Virus record (IMG/VR): IMGVR_UViG_3300003635_000001
Location: 1 to 64,000 of that record
Strand: one strand, 5' to 3'
DNA from: a virus
Length of the DNA: 64,000 bases
Position 1 is the first letter of the stretch, and each line of letters begins with the position of its first letter. The translations under genes and the position numbers were made by a program. Below the pieces are notes generated by a model. The model did not search any database. It worked only from the letters and a program-made list of their open reading frames with translations, and was not told the origin of the DNA. Below are positions 36,301 to 42,288 of this stretch, one piece after another.

Positions 36301-38139
36301 ATCGACCTGAAAGACACCATGCACCAGAGCGACCAACTCAAGCAAGAGCAACGCGAGAATATCCGAAACACGCTTGAGACATACTTCCCTGAACAGTACG
36401 TCAACGCGTACTACGGGTCTATAGAGTCGTGGAAGGTCAACAACGCGGCTGGAAGTGCTGAAGAACACGAAACGGCGTTCAAGGAAGCACTGGGTATCGA
36501 ATCGCCGTCGCACGCTGAAGCACTACACGACAAAGAGCCGTCTACAGCGGCGAAGGCACACCAGAAGATAGCGAAGGTCATGGCTGACCTCTCTGACGAA
36601 TACTGGGAAGCAAACTTCGGTGGCCGCGCCGAGGTACATCGTGGTATCTCGAACACGGCATTCGAGAATCTATTCCCCCAGTGGCTTGAGACACCCAACG
36701 CGACGAAGTACAACGTCAAGCAACTCGCTCTGAACAACTTCAGCCGGAGTCGGCATACGGCCAACGGATTCGGGGAACGTACTGCTGTCGTAACGCTGGA
36801 CGCCGACAAGGACGACGTGGTGCTATGCACAGACGCGATTAGTAATATCGGTACTGTGCAAGACGAAGCCGAAATTCAGATTCATGGTGACGACCAATCG
36901 GTTGACGCACGCGGTATCGACCTGTTTGGGAAAGATGGGCCGACGCTGGGCGAACACCCTTCGGAGTGGGAGAAGGGCGAACACGTAGAGTTCGGTCAAT
37001 TTCTGACCGGCTACTATATGCGGAAAACAGACGACGTGGAAGAAGGCGAAGCGCCGATTCCCGAAAAGCACTACAAGACGCTTCTTGAGTGGACGCGAGC
37101 GCTGACCGAAACGTATCCTGACTTGGCACGTCGTCAGCCCACTCTCAATAGCCTTACCAGAGAGATTGAGCAAGACGCCGATACCTACTTCGGACTCGGC
37201 CCGCTCGGAAAGCAGTACACCGGTACGTTCACCGAAGAGACGACTGACAGCACGGAATATCCTACTATCGACTTGACTGACGAAGCGTCCGCGACATGGC
37301 TCTCTGACGCCAGTCAGAAACCCGAGCGAGAAGACATTTCACCCCAGCTATTCGAGCAACTGGTCGAAGCCAATCGCAAACGCCGAGAATCTATCAATAC
37401 GGATACTGACGAAAGTGACACTGGCCCCATGCGGTTGAAGGGCCGTGTGGAAGTAGGGGCATTGAACAAACCGGACTGGAATCCGGTCAAGGACAGCACC
37501 CTTCAGAAAGCGAGTGACAACTTCCTGAAAGTTGACGACCTGCTACTGGACGCGTGGGAAAAACAAGTGTGCGCGGATTCGATTGAGAAAGCACCCGAAA
37601 TGTGGCAACGGGGAGATAACGTCCCTCAATTCGTCCGCACGTTCGTCGCACAGGCCGCGACCAAACGAGACGCCCTGTGGGACGAATACAACGACGTGCC
37701 GCACATGGCGGCGCTGAAAGTCCATGAGATAATCAAGGACAACGTGACGAGCGACGGGTGGTCTATCAAAACCATAGCGGACGACCTGACTGACGAGTTC
37801 GAGGGTATCAGTAAGCGCCAAGCCGAAACAATTGCTCGCACCGAGGTAGCCGCTGTGCTAAACGACGCACGGGCTATGGCGTACAAGTCGTCGGATTACG
37901 ACCTTCAATTTTACTGGTCAGGGCCACAGGACGAACACACGACTGATATTTGCACCGAGGTAAAGCAAGAAATAGAGAATCGTGGTGGCTACGTCAGTAT
38001 GGATACTCTGAAGAAAATTCTTCGAGAGAAAGCCCGGAAGCACCGCGACGACGGTGGGACGCCGGAGAGAGTGTCAAGTTATTTACCACATTTCAACTGT
38101 AGACACACGTTAGTTAGAAGCGAGTTCCGCTGGACGTAG
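33313..38139 (+). CDS. Array protein K: duplicated tag-ART unit fused to Mu-F-like minor head protein (1608 aa)
   Basis: The N-module is at 1-60 (ends NGPRLVAY). Then a unit occurs twice: tag, two SH3-like blocks, helical region, ART-like domain, and linker IDLTD[DE]ASA. Copy 1: tag W71, LHRGMSNTGF (Arg near 523), E-G-E near 597, linker near 720. Copy 2: tag W772, VHRGISNTAF (Arg near 1110), E-A-E near 1185, linker near 1319. Residues about 1390-1608 are Mu-F/SPP1-gp7-like: ARTEVAAVLNDARAMAY, WSGPQDEHTTDIC, LPHFNCRHTLV. Mu-F proteins are minor head proteins near the portal. This fusion ties the whole array to the virion. Motif DNA at 33499-33510 sits just before tag 1. Confidence 0.78.
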   Translation: MAVVIEEFDIGDMSWSTLGRIEDGEIVADGDGFLSELLSDDELGDEDELLNRFNGPRLVAYRDRGTLGKNWIPYQGPMGGEGWQNANDPDDIRYVDDPPGEIEEGYEEQAEGWGESDQERFVNAVEEEYGVFASSLANAFTEETVLKDPYDSGYVKLAAKVVFGENYPDESVAEYYEEFRELTNLDTIQTPREATMDVIAAIDELEPTKSQKNQALDALRDRYNIMQSADGLPQVPLEDKGPRDWKEHVPGRGEDYDWGTVNTQDAVLYQTEDGLMNGRIWKYEGEDDQDVLYTLENGETLYHEEIEAFYPNEKEALRVGSNARVSEGNFLTFEIDGTPYQGEVSTIAARDGQRVEALISTPGAMVRLSSTTEEGRDPQLESVQGDDIEIIERQRTLPDDFEGMAEGVNREADAVARDITDNLGDEWHRSMSLERDVQNELEKYFSSTAVSQFYEAVNDWKQDASSGLSGLHASSFQEALDIHSPARGWDEPSKENVQVAKVMYEVSQEYLKKTHGSSVRLHRGMSNTGFRRLMDTWLENPNADEYDLSQMALNNYTPQVGIAEGFAHDTAVVTSRVSTDNIAFAMDALAARSMDNEGEVHVMGDGMTVDHSDIAFGEHRIELDEFPDGWSLEEHEDMVEQLKHHYAGRMPLPKESHEEIFQKWAESVKENHPELVEGPNPNPEIQELVKTIETDAFLQYEVRQGPQTQLDEFEDKQDSNPVIDLTDDASARWSAYDPAEIPDTVKETKWNQYRNWQQSLQEKSSSPIGKAWIPYEGPRGGEGWQSANDPNKVVYQQEPPGEVADEYDADHWEEYPSDGNWPESPHGTPWEQPQGFGRDAGMQLTDAVAFINYDDEVVAGEIAEFNDDEKTYKLENGYVISHSQVVGWSQPPEGERVETSVGMVTEGDWITYDTSYSEDHVAQISDIEINDDKDIISVVGEHGYYEIEVSGRPNNRNEFNAKVQRIHTEEPDLFENVEQNGMAMETDDIVGEMSERIDLKDTMHQSDQLKQEQRENIRNTLETYFPEQYVNAYYGSIESWKVNNAAGSAEEHETAFKEALGIESPSHAEALHDKEPSTAAKAHQKIAKVMADLSDEYWEANFGGRAEVHRGISNTAFENLFPQWLETPNATKYNVKQLALNNFSRSRHTANGFGERTAVVTLDADKDDVVLCTDAISNIGTVQDEAEIQIHGDDQSVDARGIDLFGKDGPTLGEHPSEWEKGEHVEFGQFLTGYYMRKTDDVEEGEAPIPEKHYKTLLEWTRALTETYPDLARRQPTLNSLTREIEQDADTYFGLGPLGKQYTGTFTEETTDSTEYPTIDLTDEASATWLSDASQKPEREDISPQLFEQLVEANRKRRESINTDTDESDTGPMRLKGRVEVGALNKPDWNPVKDSTLQKASDNFLKVDDLLLDAWEKQVCADSIEKAPEMWQRGDNVPQFVRTFVAQAATKRDALWDEYNDVPHMAALKVHEIIKDNVTSDGWSIKTIADDLTDEFEGISKRQAETIARTEVAAVLNDARAMAYKSSDYDLQFYWSGPQDEHTTDICTEVKQEIENRGGYVSMDTLKKILREKARKHRDDGGTPERVSSYLPHFNCRHTLVRSEFRWT

Positions 38140-38180
38140 CCAACCAAATCTTCTTGACTGTCGCCATACTGTTGTACGGT

Positions 38181-38900
38181 ATGAAGTATCAAGATGAGGA
38201 TTGGCTACGAAAGAAATACCATGAAGAGGGAAACAGTACGTCTGAAATAGCCGATTTGACGGAAGTAACACGCTCTACTATTCTTCGATGGATGGACAAA
38301 TTCGATATAGAAAGAAGGGGTCATGGAACACCTCAAAAAGAAGGCCGTTACAAAATCGAAGCATGGCTACGAGAACAGTATATAGAACGAAGGCGTTCGA
38401 TTAGGGATATTGCTGAAGAGTGTGGTGTCTCAAAAGCAACACCGAGACACTGGTTGCACAAGTTCGATATAAAAATTCGTCAAGGGTCTGAAGCAATTGA
38501 GACTCAATGGGAAGACAACGAAGAAAGACGTGAGAAACAAGCCGAGTTCATGCGGAATCTGGAAAAACCACACGTCAAACGCGGACACCATACACAGGAA
38601 ACGAAAGAGAAAATGTCGGAAGGCAATAGTGGTGAATCTAACGGAATGTTCGGAGTAACCGGTGAAGAAAACCCGGCATGGAAAGAAAACACCCCTTCAC
38701 ACAGATTTTATCAGAGAAAACGTTGGAAGCAGGCACGTCAGAAAGCACTCGAACGTGACGGATACGAGTGTACGAAATGCGGTTCAAAAGACGACTTACT
38801 CGTTCACCATATTGAACCACTTCCTGACGGAGCGGAGTTTGATTTAGAGAACCTATCAACATTATGCATTTCTTGCCACGGGTCAATCCACCCTCTTTAA
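38181..38900 (+). CDS. HNH homing endonuclease with two helix-turn-helix units (239 aa)
   Basis: ATG 38181 is preferred over an upstream TTG, because the conserved part starts at once: MKYQDEDWLRKKYHEEG then a helix-turn-helix (STSEIADLTEVTRSTILRWM). A second, similar HTH follows (SIRDIAEECGVSKATPRHWL), so the DNA-binding half is a duplication. A NUMOD3-like segment (GEENPAWKEN) precedes the HNH domain: CTKCGSKDDLLVHHIEPL and NLSTLCISCHGSIHPL. Codons are AT-rich compared with gene K. It lies just downstream of the Mu-F domain and is the third homing-type HNH gene in the window. Confidence 0.85.
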   Translation: MKYQDEDWLRKKYHEEGNSTSEIADLTEVTRSTILRWMDKFDIERRGHGTPQKEGRYKIEAWLREQYIERRRSIRDIAEECGVSKATPRHWLHKFDIKIRQGSEAIETQWEDNEERREKQAEFMRNLEKPHVKRGHHTQETKEKMSEGNSGESNGMFGVTGEENPAWKENTPSHRFYQRKRWKQARQKALERDGYECTKCGSKDDLLVHHIEPLPDGAEFDLENLSTLCISCHGSIHPL

Positions 38901-38953
38901 TCCGATTCAAGAACACGCCGAAACTTTAATAGGATTATAGATTCCATGTCTAC

Positions 38954-39607
38954 ATGGAAATGAGCGAAATCACGATTACTGTAGACGAAGACGATGGGTC
39001 GGATTTGTTCGTAGAGACGCAAAAACGGCTCAATAGAATGGGACTTGAAGTTGCTGACGCTACCTCTCTCACGATTCAGGTGGACGGCGATTTAGACAAC
39101 TTCGAGAGTGGAACGTTCCGTGAAGTTCAGGAAGAAACCAAAGCCGCTGAAGTTACCGGCAACCCGGTCGAACTCGCTACTGAAGCGGCACGGGAAAACA
39201 ACGAAGACGAAAACAAAAACGTTCACAACGCTGGAACAAAGAACTCGAAGCGACCTGACGTTGACGAGATAGAGGAAGTGCTGGGGTCTACCGAATACGT
39301 CACGAAAGAACGAATCATGCGAGACAATGGTGACAACCCGTACTTTCCGGTACTCGAAGTATTGTTCTCGTCGCGTGACCCGCTTCGTTCCGACCAGATA
39401 TTCAAGTTGACCGAAGGTCGTGGTGAAGGCAACCTCAAACGGATGTGGAAAAACCACCTCGTAGACCGCCAAGAGAACGACGACGATACCCAGCACTGGC
39501 ACAAATACACGCTCGCTCCGCGTGGCAAGGAACTCATTCTCGAAATCCGAAAGAAATGGTCACGAAGTGGACAACTCGAAGATAATATGGCCTCAATAAT
39601 GGGGTAA
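38954..39607 (+). CDS. Acidic protein with C-terminal winged-helix-like region, possible regulator (217 aa)
   Basis: The start is at ATG 38954 or ATG 38960 (M-E-M-S); the AT-rich GAAACTTTAATAGGATTATAG just upstream is a likely promoter. The N-terminal 60 residues look like a small beta-rich unit (SEITITVDEDDGSDLFV, LTIQVDGDLDNF). A disordered linker leads to residues about 105-215, which read like a winged helix: FPVLEVLFSSRDPLRSDQIFKL, KRMWKNHLVDR, HKYTLAPRGKELILEI. Such proteins are frequent transcription regulators in haloarchaeal viruses. No family is named with confidence. Confidence 0.5.
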   Translation: MEMSEITITVDEDDGSDLFVETQKRLNRMGLEVADATSLTIQVDGDLDNFESGTFREVQEETKAAEVTGNPVELATEAARENNEDENKNVHNAGTKNSKRPDVDEIEEVLGSTEYVTKERIMRDNGDNPYFPVLEVLFSSRDPLRSDQIFKLTEGRGEGNLKRMWKNHLVDRQENDDDTQHWHKYTLAPRGKELILEIRKKWSRSGQLEDNMASIMG

Positions 39608-39670
39608 GTGGCTTGTTAATAGCCGCCTAAAATGTTGAATCGGCTTCTCGAAATCTGAACTATGGGCACT

Positions 39671-39678
39671 TTTATAAG
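39671..39678 (+). promoter_or_regulatory. TATA box upstream of regulator at 39740
   Basis: TTTATAAG within CACTTTTATAAGATAC is a textbook haloarchaeal TATA element. It lies about 30 bases before an ATG at 39708, which opens a 14-codon reading frame ending at 39752 and overlapping the ATG (39740) of the next gene in another frame. Transcription would start close to 39700, giving either a leaderless mini-ORF or a short 5' leader. Confidence 0.6.
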
Positions 39679-39739
39679 ATACTAATTCTATAATGTAGGC
39701 TGTGGCAATGAGCGTATTGCCAAGAAGGTTCAAACAAGA

Positions 39740-40366
39740 ATGGCCGAAATAATCAACGAACTCCGCGAACGAGTCAAAGGAGAAAGTGACGAGGAGAAAA
39801 ACGAGATTTACTACACGCCGAAGCAGAAGAAGGTTCTCAAAACCATAGCCCAAAACCCGCACGCAAACGCGAGCGAAATTGCTGACATGGCTGGCGTTCA
39901 TCCATCGTACATTCCGTACATCATTGAACGCGTTGACGAGGGTGTTGTGAATAACCTACATAGACTGGACGAATACCTCTCCGAGCGAGAGGAAATGCAA
40001 GATACCGAAGGGAGTCCAGTTCAACGAACCGAACCTGACGAAACGACTGCTGAACTTATGCAAACCTTCGGTGCTGGCGGTTCCAGTTCTGGACTGACCG
40101 CTTCCCAACGACCGACTATGGACGACCACAAGGTCGGCCCGGACGCAACCGAGTTCACGGTTACGAGAGAACTCCCTGTCCAAATCACAATCAAATTCCC
40201 CGAAGACGAAGAGATTCAGAAACTCATTAAAGCAACCCCCGAACTTGCTGAAATCGACGCTTCCGAACTACAAGAAGCAGTCTCGAAACAAATCACCGAA
40301 GGCAAAATCGAAGAAGACGACAAATCCGAAGAAAGTGAGGAAAACGAAGAAGTTGCTTCTGCTTAG
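39740..40366 (+). CDS. HTH transcription regulator-like protein (208 aa)
   Basis: Residues about 25-75 form a helix-turn-helix: YTPKQKKVLKTIAQNP, then ASEIADMAGVHPSYIPYIIERV. This is a MarR/ArsR-like arrangement often seen in haloarchaea and their viruses. The rest is acidic, with a predicted beta segment FTVTRELPVQITIKFPED and an Asp/Glu-rich C-terminus ending EENEEVASA. A strong TATA box precedes it and a T-rich run follows its stop, so it is probably a single-gene transcript. Likely role: control of early or late viral transcription. Confidence 0.6.
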   Translation: MAEIINELRERVKGESDEEKNEIYYTPKQKKVLKTIAQNPHANASEIADMAGVHPSYIPYIIERVDEGVVNNLHRLDEYLSEREEMQDTEGSPVQRTEPDETTAELMQTFGAGGSSSGLTASQRPTMDDHKVGPDATEFTVTRELPVQITIKFPEDEEIQKLIKATPELAEIDASELQEAVSKQITEGKIEEDDKSEESEENEEVASA

Positions 40367-40419
40367 TTTTTCTTACCGCAACCATTTGCACCAATACGCC
40401 TAATAGCGGAAGCGCTATT
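40367..40419 (+). terminator. T-run and hairpin after regulator gene
   Basis: The stop codon is followed at once by TTTTTCTT, an archaeal-type U-rich terminator. A perfect 7-base inverted repeat follows: AATAGCG at 40402-40408, loop GAAG, CGCTATT at 40413-40419. The hairpin could aid termination or act as an operator for the gene starting at 40497. Confidence 0.5.
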
Positions 40420-40460
40420 CTGGTTGACTACCCATTCCCGTATAGGGGAAGACTTATGTT

Positions 40461-40472
40461 GATAGGGGTACT
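40461..40472 (+). promoter_or_regulatory. Dispersed motif copy in promoter position (GATAGGGGTACT)
   Basis: An exact copy of the dispersed motif lies 24 bases before the probable start at 40497, where an archaeal TATA/BRE would lie. A related TATAGGGGAAG occurs 20 bases upstream. This copy is intergenic, so no protein constraint explains its sequence. Confidence 0.45.
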
Positions 40473-40496
40473 ACTAATACATACGAGGTGCTTGAA

Positions 40497-41348
40497 ATGA
40501 GCCGAATTGAGACAGACGCCGTAGAGGTACAAATTGTGAACAGCGCCGAAGATGTGGCCGAGGTAATGGGCCTCGACCTTGACGATGAATACGACGCCCA
40601 ACGCGCCGCGCACGTCTACACGGTCGTAGATGAGACAGACACCGTTGCCCTCGAACTCGAATCGTCGTGGTGGGGCAACGAAGCGTTCGGCGTATGGCAA
40701 GACTGGTTCGTCGTTCGCCCGGACAGTGTTTCCCCGAGCGGGAAAGCGCTATTCGTGGACGAGGGAACCAGCCTGAAAGACCCGGTAGACCACCTACGAC
40801 GCGCTGACAGCCGGGCCGAGTCCGGTAACGGGTGGAACAGCAAAGCCGTCCGTCGCGCCCGTCACAAGGCGCTCAAGAACTGGGAAGACGCCTACGGCGT
40901 CGGCCCCGGACTCGGAGAAGGTCACGATGAACGCGACCGCTTCGCTGGCAAATCCGTCCCGCTCTCGGTCATTGAGACGGCGTTCGCCACTCCGGCGGAC
41001 GAAGACAACCTCGTAATCGACAGCGAGAGTCAGCACGAAGGTACGATGGACGAAGGCGACGTGCGAGTCGTCGGCACGAAGGATACCCGCTACGGCCCGA
41101 AGTTCCGACTCGCGGGCGACACCTACGGCGCGTTCAAGGAAGACGAAATCGCGGACGAAATCGACTGGGATACCGCTCACCACACCTACGACGGAGACGA
41201 ATGGGTGTGTGACGTTGACGGCGTAGGTGCGGTAATCGAAGCCCTCGTCGCGGGCGGGTACACTGTCTCTGTCGATTCCGACCACGCGGCCCGTGTCGAA
41301 GAGACGCTGAACAAATCCAACACTATCGCGGATTCGTTCGGCGTGTAA
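40497..41348 (+). CDS. Conserved-looking hypothetical protein (283 aa)
   Basis: ATG 40497 is chosen over GTG 40488, because GAGGTG lies six bases upstream as a ribosome-binding site. The protein is acidic with several Trp (SSWWGNEAFGVWQDWFVV). It has a basic helix (SKAVRRARHKALKNWED) and a C-terminal beta-rich part (VRVVGTKDTRYGPKFRLAGD). Codons are GC-rich, like the capsid gene, which suggests high expression. No family is recognised. It is coupled to the next gene by a TAATG overlap. Confidence 0.5.
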   Translation: MSRIETDAVEVQIVNSAEDVAEVMGLDLDDEYDAQRAAHVYTVVDETDTVALELESSWWGNEAFGVWQDWFVVRPDSVSPSGKALFVDEGTSLKDPVDHLRRADSRAESGNGWNSKAVRRARHKALKNWEDAYGVGPGLGEGHDERDRFAGKSVPLSVIETAFATPADEDNLVIDSESQHEGTMDEGDVRVVGTKDTRYGPKFRLAGDTYGAFKEDEIADEIDWDTAHHTYDGDEWVCDVDGVGAVIEALVAGGYTVSVDSDHAARVEETLNKSNTIADSFGV

Positions 41349-41578
41349 TGCGGGTCGTTCTTTTCTATCGCACGCGTGGCTGTCTGTACCCCTATTGGTA
41401 CGTACAGGATTTTGTAGACGGCTATGGTGTTGAAATGATTCGGTGCAAGAAATATGGGATTAAGAGCGAGGAAATTGAAGAGACGGCGACTCTCAAGAAG
41501 GATACGGAAGAAATGTTCCTCGTTGCCACCGACGACGTGGAAAAGTCACTGTGTACGAAATATCTCTGGAAAGACTAA
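41348..41578 (+). CDS. Small hypothetical protein (76 aa)
   Basis: The ATG overlaps the stop of the preceding gene by one base. The protein is mixed-charge with two Cys-containing phrases (RTRGCLYPYWYV and MIRCKKYGIK) and a helical C-terminal half. A copy of the DNA motif is read here as LYPY (41385-41396). Nothing is recognised. Coding is supported by the coupled start and by its size, not by homology. Confidence 0.4.
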   Translation: MRVVLFYRTRGCLYPYWYVQDFVDGYGVEMIRCKKYGIKSEEIEETATLKKDTEEMFLVATDDVEKSLCTKYLWKD

Positions 41579-41598
41579 TCATATTCTATTTTCCGATG

Positions 41599-41612
41599 AT
41601 TTTATAACCCTA
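41599..41612 (+). promoter_or_regulatory. Promoter-like element before PadR-like gene
   Basis: GATTTTATAACCCTATAG combines a TATA box (TTTTATAA) with a variant of the dispersed motif (TAACCCTA, 41605-41612). It lies about 55-60 bases before ATG 41664, leaving a leader that contains GGCGGAGCGCC, a weak hairpin. Confidence 0.45.
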
Positions 41613-41663
41613 TAGAATCTGATTCAATTCAGGCGGAGCGCCCGCCACACCTACCACCCAACA

Positions 41664-41957
41664 ATGAACGACTTGACTGGATTCCAGCGTGACCTTCTCC
41701 GTGTTGCCGCTGGACTTGACAAACCGAAAGGACTCGAAATCAAAGAGAAACTGGAATCGTACTACAATAGCGAAATCAACCACGGGCGTCTGTACCCGAA
41801 TCTGGATACTCTGGTCGAAAAAGGGCTTCTTGAAAAAGGTCAGCACGACGAGCGGTCGAATGCGTACAAGGTGACGCGTCGGGGGAACCGCGAACTCAAA
41901 GACCGCGACGAGTGGAACGAGTCAGTGCGCGAAGTGACCGAAACCACCGCCGCGTAA
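41664..41957 (+). CDS. PadR-like winged-helix transcription regulator (97 aa)
   Basis: The protein has the compact PadR-type layout common in haloarchaeal viruses: FQRDLLRVAAGLDKPKGLEIKEKL, read in parts, then the recognition region NHGRLYPNLDTLVEKGLLEKG. A wing follows with SNAYKVTRRGNRELKDR. The match to the R-L-Y-P-x-L-D-x-L phrase is strong. A TATA box and a motif-like site lie upstream, and a T6 run lies 17 bases after the stop. It is likely a monocistronic regulator controlling viral gene sets. Confidence 0.82.
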   Translation: MNDLTGFQRDLLRVAAGLDKPKGLEIKEKLESYYNSEINHGRLYPNLDTLVEKGLLEKGQHDERSNAYKVTRRGNRELKDRDEWNESVREVTETTAA

Positions 41958-42121
41958 GACAACGATAGTCGATTTTTTGCCGCTTATTCTGAAATGGACG
42001 AGCGTCAGCCACACCATTTTCCGTTAACCACCTCTCTCATTACCCATATTGGGCTTTGTAGTAGGGGTATTAGCAGAACCTTTTTAGTGAACACTATGAA
42101 ACTATTGGACAGAGCCGACAT
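41958..42121 (+). promoter_or_regulatory. Terminator plus leader of the head operon
   Basis: TCGATTTTTTGCC at about 41971 is a U-rich terminator for the PadR-like gene. The remainder is AT-rich and holds an exact motif copy (AGTAGGGGTATT, 42060-42071), followed by ACCTTTTTAGTG and AACACTATG. It is the probable promoter region of the zinc-ribbon/protease/capsid operon. Confidence 0.45.
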
Positions 42122-42286
42122 ATGGCCTGTCCCGAATGCGGAGAACCGGTTACACTAAGCAAGTCTCTCGTTCGAGGGAGCGAGGATACTGTTCAGAAGA
42201 ACGAATCTCCTGAAGAGTGTTCCAATTGCGGCGCTGACCTTGACGACGAGGGAACCAGCGGCCACCGGCTTCGGAAGGGAATCTGA
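42122..42286 (+). CDS. Small zinc-ribbon protein (54 aa)
   Basis: The reading frame starts ATGGCCTGTCCC and ends TGA at 42286, two bases before the protease ATG. The protein shows two CxxC knuckles (MACPECGEPV near the N-terminus and CSNCGADL near residue 35) and a basic end HRLRKGI. Small zinc ribbons of this kind are frequent in haloarchaea and their viruses, with DNA- or protein-binding roles. It is placed first in the head operon. Confidence 0.65.
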   Translation: MACPECGEPVTLSKSLVRGSEDTVQKNESPEECSNCGADLDDEGTSGHRLRKGI

Positions 42287-42288
42287 CC

